A stretch of 64,000 nt of DNA from Azospirillaceae bacterium (GTDB taxonomy: Bacteria > Pseudomonadota > Alphaproteobacteria > Azospirillales > Azospirillaceae), in contig JANQHG010000052.1 in NCBI GenBank assembly GCA_028277115.1, positions 1 through 64,000 of the forward strand, given 5' to 3'. Shown here piece after piece: positions 24,611-33,518 of the stretch. The translations under genes were made by a program, and so were the position numbers. The notes beneath the pieces are model-generated. The model was not told the DNA's origin, searched no databases, and saw only the letters and a program-made list of their open reading frames with translations. Every line of letters starts with the position of its first letter. Position 1 is the stretch's first letter.

Positions 24611-25324
24611 ATGGCAGGGCGGCTCGAGGTCACCGAGATCGAGCTGTTCTACGGCGACGCCCGAGCGCTCGACCGGGTGTCGCTCGCGGTCGAGGCCGGG
24701 ACGACGGTCGCCGTGGTCGGCGCCAACGGCGCCGGCAAGACCTCGCTGATCCGCACGATCGCCGGGCTCATGGTGCCCGCGCGCGGGCGCATCCGGTTCG
24801 ACGGCCAGGACATCACCGGCTGGTCGAGCGACCGGGTGTGCGCGCTCGGGATCGGTCAGGTCGCCGAGGGGCGGCAGCTGTTCGGCGGTCTTTCGGTGCG
24901 CGAGAATCTCGAGATGGGCGCGCTGGTGCCGCGTGCGCGGGCGCACCGGCGCGCGAGCCGCGCCCGGGTGCTCGACCTGTTTCCCCGGCTCACCGAACGG
25001 CTCGACCAAGCGGCCGGCACCTTGTCGGGCGGCGAGCAGCAGATGCTCGCGATCGGCCGCTGCCTGATGAGCTGCCCGCGCCTGATCCTGCTCGACGAGC
25101 CGAGCCAGGGATTGGCGCCCGCGCTGGTCGGCCAGCTCTATCGGGTGATCGCGGGCCTCAAGGCCGACGGGCTGACCCTGGTCCTGGTCGAGCAGACGGT
25201 CGCCGCCTCGCTTAAGATCGCCGACGCGGCGTACGTCTTGGAGCAGGGCCGTGTCGTGCGCTCGGGCACCGGCGCCGAGTTGCTCGCCGACCCGGCGGTG
25301 CGCACCGCCTATCTCGGCCTGTGA
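24611..25324 (+). CDS. livF: ABC transporter ATP-binding protein LivF
   Basis: A 237-residue ATPase with Walker A VGANGAGKTSLIRTIAG, signature TLSGGEQQMLAIGRCLM, Walker B LILLDEPSQGLAPALV and switch LVLVEQTV. It is the last gene of livHMGF and pairs with LivG to energise the permease. The likely substrate-binding protein is encoded far away at 50367-51617, whose Tat-exported product belongs to the same transporter family. Confidence 0.95.
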   Translation: MAGRLEVTEIELFYGDARALDRVSLAVEAGTTVAVVGANGAGKTSLIRTIAGLMVPARGRIRFDGQDITGWSSDRVCALGIGQVAEGRQLFGGLSVRENLEMGALVPRARAHRRASRARVLDLFPRLTERLDQAAGTLSGGEQQMLAIGRCLMSCPRLILLDEPSQGLAPALVGQLYRVIAGLKADGLTLVLVEQTVAASLKIADAAYVLEQGRVVRSGTGAELLADPAVRTAYLGL

Positions 25325-25463
25325 CGCGGGGGACCGACACCCGGCGAATTAAGGAGACGTTAACCGGCCGAGGGGTGGTGTAAATTCGACCGGTGAGCCA
25401 TATCCTCCTTGGGCGTATGCGTCAGTCGAGGCGTCGGGCGCCGGAAACCGCGCGGGGCGTGCC

Positions 25464-26240
25464 ATGGTCGACATCGTCTCTCCTCCGACCAACGTGCTGA
25501 CCGATGTCGTCAGCAAGTTCGCCGATCTGCAACGTCAGGTCGCGCAGGCCCAGCTCGACCGTGAAAAGGCCAAGGAAGAGCTCGAAAACAACTCGAATTT
25601 AAAGGGTCCAAGCGGCGATGTGATCGAGTACCAGAAGTCGGTCAACAAATCGTCGTCCGACCTCAAATTTTTCAGCACCGATATCGGCGTCCTGGTCAAG
25701 GACACCAGCCGGCTCAACGTCGTCAGCAACCTCGCCGAGGGCGACAAGGTCGATTTCCTCAAATTTCGCGCCACCGGCCGCGGCGATGCCCGGCTCGGCG
25801 TGGTCGGCGACGAGGGGGTCCGGGTCCAGTTGATGTCGCAGACCGGCATGGTGCTCGCCGACAGCAACAAGTCAGCGGGCAGCAGCCACGAGGCCTACAA
25901 TAGGTTGCTCGAGGGCAAGTACGAGCTGCGCCCCGGCGAATACACCCTGCGGGTGACCCGCGACCCCGACGTCACGGCGGCCAAGGGCGAGGGCGAGGCC
26001 GAAGGCGGCCTCAACTACGCGCTCCAGGTCCGGATGGGCGACTACAAGCAGGACTATGACACGGTCGCCAAACAGCCGGCGCCGGGCGACGATCCCTTCG
26101 CCCCGACCGGGTCGGTGCTCGAGTTGCAGAACATGCTGCTGACCGGCCAGAGCTTCTTTTCCAGCTATCAATTCGGCCAGTCCGGGACCGAGAAACTGAT
26201 GGGCTCGTTGTCCGGCGGCTTGATCAACACCGTGGTCTGA
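25464..26240 (+). CDS. PPC-like domain protein with N-x-V-V terminus, possibly flagellar
   Basis: A 258-residue protein without a signal peptide. Residues 10-55 form a coiled coil (VSKFADLQRQVAQAQLDREK). Residues 85-200 resemble a bacterial pre-peptidase C-terminal beta domain: DKVDFLKFRATGRGDARLGV, VQLMSQTGMVLADSNKSAG and YELRPGEYTLRVTRD. It ends GGLINTVV, the same N-x-V-V ending found on the FlaG-like and 75-residue proteins. It is 21 bases upstream of pseG. A role at the flagellar filament is inferred from that ending and context only. Confidence 0.6.
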   Translation: MVDIVSPPTNVLTDVVSKFADLQRQVAQAQLDREKAKEELENNSNLKGPSGDVIEYQKSVNKSSSDLKFFSTDIGVLVKDTSRLNVVSNLAEGDKVDFLKFRATGRGDARLGVVGDEGVRVQLMSQTGMVLADSNKSAGSSHEAYNRLLEGKYELRPGEYTLRVTRDPDVTAAKGEGEAEGGLNYALQVRMGDYKQDYDTVAKQPAPGDDPFAPTGSVLELQNMLLTGQSFFSSYQFGQSGTEKLMGSLSGGLINTVV

Positions 26241-26261
26241 CCGCGGCGGCCGGCCGCGCGC

Positions 26262-27326
26262 GTGGCCGCGGCCGATCCGATAGCCGGCGCGCCGCGGGCG
26301 CTGGTTCGCGCCGACGCCGGTCCCGCGATCGGGCTCGGCCACGTCATGCGCTGTCTCGCGGTCGCCGAGGCGTTGATCGACGCCGGCTGGTGTTGCCGGT
26401 TCGCCGCGCTGGCGCTGCCGGTCGGGCTCGCCGACCGGCTGGCCGAAGCGGGTCTTGCCCTGACCGCGCCGCCGGCGGCCCCCGTCGCGGCGGGGTGCTC
26501 TGGCGACCTCGCCTGGACGGTCGCCGCCCACCGCCGCGACCGGGCGCGCTTGGTTCTGCTGGACAGCTATGCGCTCGGGTCCGCCTGGCGCGCCGGGCTT
26601 GCCGGCACCGGCGTCTGGGTTGCGACCTTCGATGATATGGCCGAGACCCGGCCGCTCCACGCGGACATCGTGATCAACCCGGCGCCAACCGCGCCGGGTC
26701 TGGCCTATCCGCGGATCGCGCCGGGCGCGACCGCGTTGCTCGGGCCGGCCTATCTGCCGATCCGCCGGGGCCTGAGAGGGATCGCGCCACCGCCGCTGGC
26801 CGCCCGACGGTCGCTGCTGGTGTTGTTCGGCGGCAGCGACCCGCGCGGCCTGACCGGCCCCTGTCTTACCGCGTTGGCGCGCCGCTTTGCCGGCACCGCC
26901 GACCGGCCGCGGCTGGTCGGCGTGATCGGCGCCGCCAACCCCGAACCGCCGTCCGCGATCGCCGGCGCGACGCTTCTGGTCGATCCGCCCGACCTCGGCG
27001 TCCTGTTCGCCGAGGCAGGGCTCGCAGTGTCCGCCGCCGGCGGCACCCTCGCCGAGCTCGCGGTCGCCGGGGTCCCGACCTTGCGGGTGATCGTCGCCGA
27101 CAACCAAATCGCGGCCGCCGCTCCCGCCGGCGCCGGTCGGCCGGCGGTGATCGATGCCCGTGACCGCCCGGCCACAGCTGTTGCCGCCGAGGTCGCCGAC
27201 CGGGCGGCGGGGCTGTGGGCGGACCCGACCGCCCGCGCCGGCCTCGCAGCGGATCGCCCCGACGGTGCCGGTGCCGTGCGCATTGCAGCTGCGCTTGCGG
27301 CGCGGATCGAACCGGCGCGCGTCTGA
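26262..27326 (+). CDS. pseG: UDP-2,4-diacetamido-2,4,6-trideoxy-altropyranose hydrolase-like PseG
   Basis: Removes UDP in the pseudaminic-acid pathway. The 354-residue GT-B fold protein begins at GTG 26262; RADAGPAIGLGHVMRCLAVA gives the GxGHxxR motif with catalytic His, and SAAGGTLAELAVAGVPTLRV is the UDP-binding C-terminal motif. LFGGSDPRGLTGP is also typical. pseB and pseC lie 8-10 kb away at 35389-37662. pseF, pseH and pseI are not in the window, so the pathway must be completed elsewhere. Confidence 0.85.
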   Translation: MAAADPIAGAPRALVRADAGPAIGLGHVMRCLAVAEALIDAGWCCRFAALALPVGLADRLAEAGLALTAPPAAPVAAGCSGDLAWTVAAHRRDRARLVLLDSYALGSAWRAGLAGTGVWVATFDDMAETRPLHADIVINPAPTAPGLAYPRIAPGATALLGPAYLPIRRGLRGIAPPPLAARRSLLVLFGGSDPRGLTGPCLTALARRFAGTADRPRLVGVIGAANPEPPSAIAGATLLVDPPDLGVLFAEAGLAVSAAGGTLAELAVAGVPTLRVIVADNQIAAAAPAGAGRPAVIDARDRPATAVAAEVADRAAGLWADPTARAGLAADRPDGAGAVRIAAALAARIEPARV

Positions 27327-27435
27327 CCGATCGGCCAAAGATCATGGCCGGCGCCACGCCGACCAGCCGGGTCCGCGGCAGTACGTAGGGGGGATCACGG
27401 CTTGAGTGCTAAGTAAAGGGACCTTAGCATTAGAA

Positions 27436-27455
27436 GTGTCGAGAGCATTCGACAC
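27436..27455. promoter_or_regulatory. inverted repeat upstream of the Fo cluster
   Basis: GTGTCGA-N6-TCGACAC within the 290-base gap before the c-subunit gene. The gap has no gene and is less GC-rich than average; the repeat may be an operator or mRNA hairpin for the ATP-synthase-like genes that follow. Confidence 0.4.
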
Positions 27456-27616
27456 CAGAAGTCGTGGTCATTTACGCCGGACCGAAAATGATGACTTCGT
27501 AGGGGCATCGCCTTAAGACCTTCGGTATGGACCGAGAGGTGATCTTTATTGCACCGCAACCGTCCGTTCGGGTCGGCGTCGAATGTCCCACGTCCGGGGA
27601 CCAAGGGAGATGATCG

Positions 27617-27850
27617 GTGGATCAGGTTTTCGTCGAGGCGATGCGGTATGTCGCGGCCGGGGTCGCGGTTCTGCCGCTGACCGGCGTCGGTCTAGGGCTG
27701 GGTATTTTGTTCGCGTCGTCGATCAATAGTATGGGCCGAAATCCCGCCGCCCGCGAGGTTTTGTTTCCGATCACTATCTTGGGCTTTGCGCTCACCGAGG
27801 CGATCGGGCTGTTCACACTGTTGGTCGTGTTCTTGATCTTGTTCACTTAA
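27617..27850 (+). CDS. atpE: ATP synthase Fo subunit c
   Basis: A 77-residue two-helix proteolipid of the ion-driven rotor ring. GVGLGLGILFASS forms helix 1, the polar loop is MGRNPAARE, and helix 2 carries the ion-binding Glu in GFALTEAIGLF. The residue after Glu is Ala, and no helix-1 Gln is seen, which argues for proton rather than sodium coupling. It starts at GTG 27617 after GGAGATGATC. The gene stands before atpI, whereas the usual alphaproteobacterial order puts c after subunit a. Confidence 0.9.
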   Translation: MDQVFVEAMRYVAAGVAVLPLTGVGLGLGILFASSINSMGRNPAAREVLFPITILGFALTEAIGLFTLLVVFLILFT

Positions 27851-27858
27851 CGCCGCGA

Positions 27859-28425
27859 ATGACCGATGACCGGCCCCCGTCCCAGTCGTCCCCGTCTCAG
27901 CCGTCCTCGCCCGATCGGCGTTTGGATGCGCTTGGCGAGGAATTGCGGCGGGCCCGCGCCCGGGTCGACACCGACGGCGATCCGGCACCGTCGGCGGCCC
28001 CGGCACCGACCCGCGCCACCAGGACGATGGCCGGGGCGGCGTTGCGGATCGGTCTCGAGTTGGTCACGGCGATGGCGGTCGCGAGTTGGCTCGGGCTGTG
28101 GTTCGACCGCTCGCTCGGCACCGCGCCGTGGGGACTGGTCGCCTTTTTCCTGCTCGGCGCCGGCGCCGGTTTCCGCAACGTCTATCGCGCGGCCCGGCAG
28201 TTCCAGGGCGGACCGATCGCGGTCGGGCGGTTCGGTTGGTGGTTGCGGTTCCGCCGCGGCGGCGCCGGGCAGCCCGCCAGGCGACCGGACCGGACGGGTC
28301 TCGAGACGCTGGTCAACGGCCCCGCGGCAACCGACCAGTGGCGGCCGATCCGGCCCGTGGCCTTGCCCGGACAGGAGACGGCGGAGGACGAGCGGCCGCC
28401 GCGCGAGCCGATCAATCGTTTGTAG
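27859..28425 (+). CDS. atpI: AtpI-like ATP synthase assembly protein
   Basis: A 188-residue protein. The central AtpI/AtpZ domain has two membrane helices: AALRIGLELVTAMAVASWLG followed by GLWFDRSLGTAPWG and LVAFFLLGAGAGFRNVYRAA. DRRLDALGEELRRARAR before it is typical of the alphaproteobacterial form. The flanks are long and Pro/Arg-rich, unlike the 110-130 residue standard. It starts eight bases after the c-subunit stop, so the two are probably cotranscribed. The family helps c-ring assembly. Confidence 0.8.
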   Translation: MTDDRPPSQSSPSQPSSPDRRLDALGEELRRARARVDTDGDPAPSAAPAPTRATRTMAGAALRIGLELVTAMAVASWLGLWFDRSLGTAPWGLVAFFLLGAGAGFRNVYRAARQFQGGPIAVGRFGWWLRFRRGGAGQPARRPDRTGLETLVNGPAATDQWRPIRPVALPGQETAEDERPPREPINRL

Positions 28426-28566
28426 GCAGTTACTCCCGGGCATCGGTCGCCCACGGCAGCACCGGGAGCGCGAACGGCGAGGGTTTGAGGGGCGAGACAA
28501 GGGGGAGACCAGACGCCGGGACCGGCCCGGCGCCGGCACTTCCCACCGATCGAGTGAGGTGACGTC

Positions 28567-29316
28567 ATGGACCCGTTGCATCAATTCCACATCGAGGCGA
28601 TCGTCCCGCTCAGCATCGCGGGGATCGACCTGTCGTTCAGCAACTCCGCCTTGTGGATGCTGATCGCAGTGGCCAGCGTGTTCGGTGTCCTGGAGCTCGG
28701 GCTCCGGCGTACCGAATTCGTGCCCGGCCGGCTGCAGTCGCTGGTCGAGATGCTCTACAACTTCGTGACCAAGACCGTCAGCGACACCACCGGCGGGGCC
28801 GGACGGCGCCATGTCCCGTTCGTCTTGAGCCTGTTCACCTTCATCCTGGCCGGCAATCTCTTGGGCATGATCCCGGGTGCGTTCACCTTCACCAGCCATA
28901 TCGCGGTGACCTTCGCGTTGGCGCTGATGGTGTTCGTGCTGACCGCCGGCATCGGCTTTGCCCGTCACGGGGTGCGCTACTTCAAGGTGTTCTTCCCGGC
29001 CGGGGCGCCGTTGTGGATGGCACCGTTGTTGATCCCGATCGAGATCCTGTCCTATCTCGCGCGGCCGATCGGTCTCGCGGTCCGGCTGTTCGCCAACCTG
29101 ATGGCGGGCCACACCATGTTGAAGGTGTTCGCGGGCTTTTCGGTGATGTCGATCGAGGCGCTTGGGATCGCTGGCGGTCTTGCGGTCGCGATCGCGCCCG
29201 TGTTCATCAACGTCGCGCTCACCGGGTTCGAGGCCCTGGTCGCGGTGCTCCAGGCCTACGTCTTCATGGTGCTGACCTGCTTGTACCTGAACGACGCTCT
29301 GCACCTCGAGCACTGA
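28567..29316 (+). CDS. atpB: ATP synthase Fo subunit a
   Basis: A 249-residue membrane protein providing the stator half-channels. It begins MDPLHQFHIEAIVPLSIAGI, has PFVLSLFTFILAGNLLGMIP, and keeps the essential Arg helix RPIGLAVRLFANLMAGHTML, and LTGFEALVAVLQAYVFMVLT near the C terminus. Length and all key motifs are intact. The neighbouring peripheral-stalk genes are short, so whether this subunit still works in a complete enzyme is unclear. Confidence 0.95.
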   Translation: MDPLHQFHIEAIVPLSIAGIDLSFSNSALWMLIAVASVFGVLELGLRRTEFVPGRLQSLVEMLYNFVTKTVSDTTGGAGRRHVPFVLSLFTFILAGNLLGMIPGAFTFTSHIAVTFALALMVFVLTAGIGFARHGVRYFKVFFPAGAPLWMAPLLIPIEILSYLARPIGLAVRLFANLMAGHTMLKVFAGFSVMSIEALGIAGGLAVAIAPVFINVALTGFEALVAVLQAYVFMVLTCLYLNDALHLEH

Positions 29317-29420
29317 GACCCGTTGCTCGTCCCCTCGTGGTCCGGGTCCCCGGGCCTCGAGGGGGCGCTTGGTCGAGGTCCGGTCTTGACCCGATGGTTC
29401 GAAAAAATGGAGCGACCCTA

Positions 29421-29870
29421 ATGGCTCAGCCCAGGACACCGTCGACCGTGCCCGGGCAGCTCTGCCGGATCGCCGGGCTCGGGGCCGGCCTCGCGGCCCT
29501 GGTGCCGGGGCTGGCGGCGGCGGCCGAGGACGCGGGCGGGCTGCCGCAACTCGACCCGGCGACCTTTCCGACCCAGCTGGTCTGGCTCGCGATCTCGTTC
29601 GTCCTTTTGTATTTCCTGTTGTCTCGGGTCACCCTGCCGCGGGTGGCGCGCGTGGTCGCCCAACGTCGGGACCGGCTCAAGACCCAGCTCGGTCGGGCGG
29701 AAAACCTTCGCGCCGAAACCGCGGCGCTGGCCGCCGAGACCGATCGTCGCCTGGCGGCGGCGCGGGCCGAGGCGAACGGATTGATCGATGCCGCCCGCGC
29801 CGAGGCCAACCGGCGTCTGAAAGCCGCCCACGGCGGTGGCGCGCGGGCGACCGTCGCCCGGCGACGGTGA
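29421..29870 (+). CDS. ATP synthase subunit b' (short)
   Basis: A 149-residue b'-type peripheral-stalk subunit. LPQLDPATFPTQLVWLAISF and VLLYFLLSRVTLPRVARVV form the membrane segment and its exit; a charged helix RLKTQLGRAENLRAETAAL follows. The helix ends early with HGGGARATVARRR, whereas normal b' proteins continue for about 30-50 residues towards F1. The tail looks like unrelated frame sequence after a deletion. A hydrophobic N-terminal leader precedes the anchor. Confidence 0.8.
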   Translation: MAQPRTPSTVPGQLCRIAGLGAGLAALVPGLAAAAEDAGGLPQLDPATFPTQLVWLAISFVLLYFLLSRVTLPRVARVVAQRRDRLKTQLGRAENLRAETAALAAETDRRLAAARAEANGLIDAARAEANRRLKAAHGGGARATVARRR

Positions 29871-29887
29871 CCGACGAGGCTTAAGAC

Positions 29888-30199
29888 ATGTTGGACAGCC
29901 CGACCTTTTGGGTTTTCGTATCGTTTGCGATCTTCGTTGCGGCGTTCTGGCGGCGGCTCAGCCGGCTCGCGTTCGGCTGGCTCGATGCCCGGTCGGCGCG
30001 CATTCGCGCCGACCTCGAGACCGCCGAACGCCTGCTTGCCGAGGCGGAAGCGCTGCACGCCGAACAGGTGGCACGCGCCGAACACGCCGACGTCGAAATC
30101 GCGGAGATCCTGGCCGAGGGACGGCGCCAAGCCGACGCCGTGCGGACCCGGACCGACACCGATATCGCGGCCCGAGCCGGCGCGACCGCGGCGCGCTGA
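29888..30199 (+). CDS. ATP synthase subunit b, C-terminally truncated
   Basis: Only 103 residues against about 160 in the family. MLDSPTFWVFVSFAIFVAAF is a normal b-subunit anchor, and the helix LDARSARIRADLETAERLLA continues to ILAEGRRQADAVRTR, then stops at ARAGATAAR. The missing half holds the delta/F1 contact. No continuation is seen in other frames. Starts 17 bases after b'. No F1 genes follow, so this is a partial Fo set, probably decaying or serving another purpose. Confidence 0.8.
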   Translation: MLDSPTFWVFVSFAIFVAAFWRRLSRLAFGWLDARSARIRADLETAERLLAEAEALHAEQVARAEHADVEIAEILAEGRRQADAVRTRTDTDIAARAGATAAR

Positions 30200-30232
30200 C
30201 CGCGGGTGCCGGGGCCGCGACCTCGCGGGCGC

Positions 30233-30466
30233 TCAACCGACCAGCGGCGAGATGTGGTGGTGGTGATGGGGTGCGATCGGCCGCCGCGGGTGGCGGCGGG
30301 CGAGCGCTGGCGCCATCGCGGCATACATGCGCCGGTCGAGCTCGGCGCGGCGGTCGCGCGGGATCGCGTGGCCCTGATGCCAGTCGACATGCCGGATCGC
30401 GGTCCAGATGAAGCCGACCGACACCGCGACCAGAACGGCGAGCAGAAGCTGAGCGTACAAGACCAT
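30233..30466 (-). CDS. small membrane protein with His-rich tail
   Basis: A 77-residue protein preceded by a strong AGGAGG ribosome site 9 bases before ATG 30466, which supports it being real. One membrane helix (VLYAQLLLAVLVAVSVGFIW) is followed by a basic region and APHHHHHISPLVG. The five-His run could bind metal. It is convergent with the truncated b-subunit gene, 33 bases apart. No family is recognised. Confidence 0.6.
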   Translation of the reverse strand: MVLYAQLLLAVLVAVSVGFIWTAIRHVDWHQGHAIPRDRRAELDRRMYAAMAPALARRHPRRPIAPHHHHHISPLVG

Positions 30467-30548
30467 GACTGTGATCCTCCTGGGGCCGTGATCCTTTTTG
30501 GGACCGCGATCCGCTTGGCGTGCGTCGCGCCCGGCCGAAGCCGCCGCG

Positions 30549-32438
30549 TCACCCGGTGGGCGATTGTTCCTTGTTCAGGTCATGTTTGGTCGCGGCGGGC
30601 TGTGAAACACCTGTGTCGCCTGACAGGTGCGGCGTCCCGTCCCAGGCGTCGACCCGGGCCGTAAGGGCGGCGGCGACCGCGTCCACGACCGCGTGCCAAT
30701 CGCCCGGCCGGCGTTGGCGGATCAGCCAAGCGGTCGGGTACCACGGGCTGTCGGCCCGATGGTCGAACCAGCGCCAGTCCGCCGCCGCCGACAACAGGAC
30801 CCAGAGCGGCCGCCCGAGCGCACCGGCAAGATGCGCCGGCGCGGTGCAGGGTGTGATCACGAGGTCGGCCACGGCCATCACCGCGGCGGTGTCGGCGAAA
30901 TCGTCGAGGGCTTCGCCGAGGTCGATCGCCGCGCCCGGCGGCACGCCGGCCGCGTCGACCGCCGCCGCCCACCCGGCGCGCGCCGCGCCGACCTGGATTG
31001 CGAGCCAGCGCACGCCAGGGCAGGCCAACAGCGGTTCCAACGGTCCGAGGCCGGGCGACCGCAGCGCGTCGTCAGTAAATGCCGGGTTGCCGGCCCAGGC
31101 GAGCGCGACCGTGACCGGCCGGTCGGGCGGCGGGGCGCCGAGCCGGTCGCGCCAACGCGCCAACCGGTCGGGTGCGACCGCGAGATAGGGCACCGCCGCC
31201 GGTAGATCGGCCAGCGTGAGGCCGAGGCGCGCCGGCAGGCTAAGCAGCGGGCAATGGCGGTCGAACGGCGGCCGGGGGTCGCCTTGGCCGATCACCCGGT
31301 CGGCCAAGGCGACCGTGCGCGCGAGCGGGACCAGCGCCGGCTGGACCTCGAGCACCAGCCGGCCGCCCGGCCCAGCCGCCGCCGCCGCCGCCGGCAGGAA
31401 CCGCAGGAACTGCAAGGTGTCGCCATAGCCCTGCTCGGCGTGGATCAAAAGCGTGCCGCCGTCGATTGGACGGCCGTCCCACGGTGGGCGCGCGAGGGCG
31501 CGGACCGCGGCGGCGATCTCGGACCGGGCGAGGCGCGCCTCGAACCCGTGCCAACCGCGCGGCCAGTCGCCGGCGCGCAGCCGCGCCAAACCTTGGTTCC
31601 AGCGCAGGCCCGCGTCGGTCGGCGCCAGGATGCGGGCGCGGGCGAACAAAGCCTCGGCGCCGGCGGCGTCACCGGACTGGGCGGCAAGATGGCCGAGCCC
31701 GCCATGGGCGGCGGCATTGGTCGGTTCGGCCGCGATCGCCCGGCGATAGGCGTCGGCGGCGCTGTCGAACTGCCCGGCGGCGCGCTCGATGTGCCCACGG
31801 TTAAGCTGGGCACCGGGGTCGGTCGGCGCGAGTCGGACCGCCCGGGCGGCTGGCCCCGCCGCCGCGATCGCCCGGCGAGCCCGGGCAAGTCGGGTCGCAA
31901 ACGCGAGGTGGCCGGCCGCGGCCGCCGGCGCCAGCGCGATCGCCGCCCGGGCATGATGGTCGTGGTCGTCGAGTTCGGCGAGCAGCACACGGGCCTCCGG
32001 ATCGCCGGGGGCGAGTTGAACCGCCCGCCGGGCCGCCGGGCGCGCCGCTTGCGGTTGCTCCGCCGCCCGCACGGTCTTGGCGAGCGCCAAATGGCCCGCG
32101 GCCAGGGCCGGCGCGAGGGCGAGCGCTTCGTGCAAACGGTCGGTCGCCGCGTCGAGTCGGCCGCCGAGCAGGAGCGCCTTGGCGAGATCGATCCGGCGCG
32201 CCGGGTCGTCCGGTCGTTGGACCACCGAGCGGCGGATCAGGGCAGCGGCGCGGCGCGCATCACCGGTCTGGGCGTGCCAAACGCCGAACAGGTGCAACAG
32301 CGTCGGGTGTTCGGGCGCCGCGGCGAGGGCGCGGCGGTAGCAGGTCCCGGCGGCCGCCAGGCGTCCGGCCCGGTGATGGGCCAGCGCCGCGGTGATCCAA
32401 TGATCCGGGTTGTCCGGCGTTTCCAGTAAGTGTGTCAT
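30549..32438 (-). CDS. TPR-repeat glycosyltransferase-like protein
   Basis: A 629-residue cytoplasmic protein. Residues 10-330 are tetratricopeptide repeats (LDAATDRLHEALALAPALAA; FDSAADAYRRAIAAEPTNAA). Residues 340-620 form a GT-B-like domain with PPWDGRPIDGGTLLIHAEQG, YGDTLQFLRFLP and DLVITPCTAPAHLAGALGRP, as in TPR proteins annotated as glycosyltransferase family 9 or O-GlcNAc-transferase-like. These often lie near flagellin and are suspected of glycosylating it; here pseB, pseC and pseG support that, but the acceptor is inferred. ATG 32438 is chosen over an upstream in-frame start. Confidence 0.75.
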   Translation of the reverse strand: MTHLLETPDNPDHWITAALAHHRAGRLAAAGTCYRRALAAAPEHPTLLHLFGVWHAQTGDARRAAALIRRSVVQRPDDPARRIDLAKALLLGGRLDAATDRLHEALALAPALAAGHLALAKTVRAAEQPQAARPAARRAVQLAPGDPEARVLLAELDDHDHHARAAIALAPAAAAGHLAFATRLARARRAIAAAGPAARAVRLAPTDPGAQLNRGHIERAAGQFDSAADAYRRAIAAEPTNAAAHGGLGHLAAQSGDAAGAEALFARARILAPTDAGLRWNQGLARLRAGDWPRGWHGFEARLARSEIAAAVRALARPPWDGRPIDGGTLLIHAEQGYGDTLQFLRFLPAAAAAAGPGGRLVLEVQPALVPLARTVALADRVIGQGDPRPPFDRHCPLLSLPARLGLTLADLPAAVPYLAVAPDRLARWRDRLGAPPPDRPVTVALAWAGNPAFTDDALRSPGLGPLEPLLACPGVRWLAIQVGAARAGWAAAVDAAGVPPGAAIDLGEALDDFADTAAVMAVADLVITPCTAPAHLAGALGRPLWVLLSAAADWRWFDHRADSPWYPTAWLIRQRRPGDWHAVVDAVAAALTARVDAWDGTPHLSGDTGVSQPAATKHDLNKEQSPTG

Positions 32439-33092
32439 AATGTCGCAGGTACCGAGGATACTCTGACTGGTGTCGACACCAACCGATCGTCGGTCACCAA
32501 CGAATGGTCGCTGCAAACTCGATAAAGATATTCACTCGATAATTTTTGTCGGTCGATTCTGGACCTCCCGGGTCGTCCGGCCGGACTGGGCACGGTTAAA
32601 CCATCCATGTAGGTTGACGTTCTTGTTGGCGATCGATGCCGAAGCGGGCGCTCGGTCGGTCGGAGTTTGGTAATCAGAGGACCGTCGCCGCCCATCCGCA
32701 ACCGGGCGGTTTGCCTTGGGTTGGGCCGGGGTCGAACCGATTTCGGCCGGTGTCGTCGGCAGCGGCGTGGGTCGGATAACCTGGATGCAGAATACAGGTT
32801 AAACATGCGGCGGTCCGGCGGGGGAGGCGAACAAGTTTGGGCGAACCGCTGGGAATTTTTCGTTTGCATCAGTGATCTCGTTTGATAGTATGTTTCCGCT
32901 TGGTTCTGAGTGGCGTGAACGGGTCGCGACGGTCAGTGAGTCCTACTGCGGCGTCCGTTGAGTACTACGGTATGCGCGCGCGGCCGTCGGGCGGTCGTGG
33001 TTTCTCCTTCGCCGGACCCGATTTCGGCTTTCGGAGGTTTGGGCCGGCCTGCGACCCCGAGACGCACGTGAGCGGCAGCAAGAGGCACCGCG
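32439..33092. other. 654-base region without a supported gene
   Basis: Short open frames on both strands lack ribosome sites and recognisable sequence. Base composition is more AT-rich than neighbouring genes, for example around 32520-32560 and 32800-32900. It probably holds the promoters of the flanking divergent genes. Confidence 0.4.
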
Positions 33093-33506
33093 ATGTTGCG
33101 ATTGATCGTATCCAATGACAACCTTGGTGCGGCCGCTCCGACGAGCGCGGCACCGACGCCGGTGGAGTTGCTTCGCAAACGGGCGAGCGGCCCGGACGGT
33201 CTGCCCGGGCTTTGGGCTGCGTTGACCATGATCTCTTCGACCGAGCGCATGGATATCTGTCAGCTCTGTCTCGACCTCAACCAACAACGGCCTCAGGGGG
33301 TGTCGCTCGAAGCGGCGGCCCGGATGTTCGTCGCCGCCTATTTCTGGGCGATCGAGGAAGGCGAGGCGAGCCCGAGCGGCGCGCTGCCGGCGGGTCCGCC
33401 CTGGCCGGTCGGCGGCCCACCTGCGGGGTCCCACCCGACCGGTCGCACGGGGCGGCCGCGCGCCGGCTCCGGCCTGCATCTGGTCGCCGGCGACACCGCC
33501 CCGTGA
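33093..33506 (+). CDS. hypothetical protein
   Basis: A 137-residue protein starting MLRLIVSNDNLGAAAPTSAA. Residues 24-90 are likely helical (LLRKRASGPDGLPGLWAALT; FVAAYFWAIEEGEASP); the C-terminal 45 residues are Pro/Gly-rich. No domain is recognised and the ribosome site is weak. It ends just before a palindromic repeat element at 33519. Confidence 0.45.
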   Translation: MLRLIVSNDNLGAAAPTSAAPTPVELLRKRASGPDGLPGLWAALTMISSTERMDICQLCLDLNQQRPQGVSLEAAARMFVAAYFWAIEEGEASPSGALPAGPPWPVGGPPAGSHPTGRTGRPRAGSGLHLVAGDTAP

Positions 33507-33518
33507 CCGACCGTCCTA

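Noticed and set aside
27617-30199. Sodium-type N-ATPase operon
   Set aside because: The gene order and the lack of AtpQ/AtpR and of Ser/Thr after the c-subunit Glu do not fit; the subunits are of the usual alphaproteobacterial F-type.
32435-32869. 144-codon minus-strand frame upstream of the TPR-glycosyltransferase
   Set aside because: Arg/Pro/Ser-rich, no ordered sequence, and it overlaps other short frames; judged non-coding.
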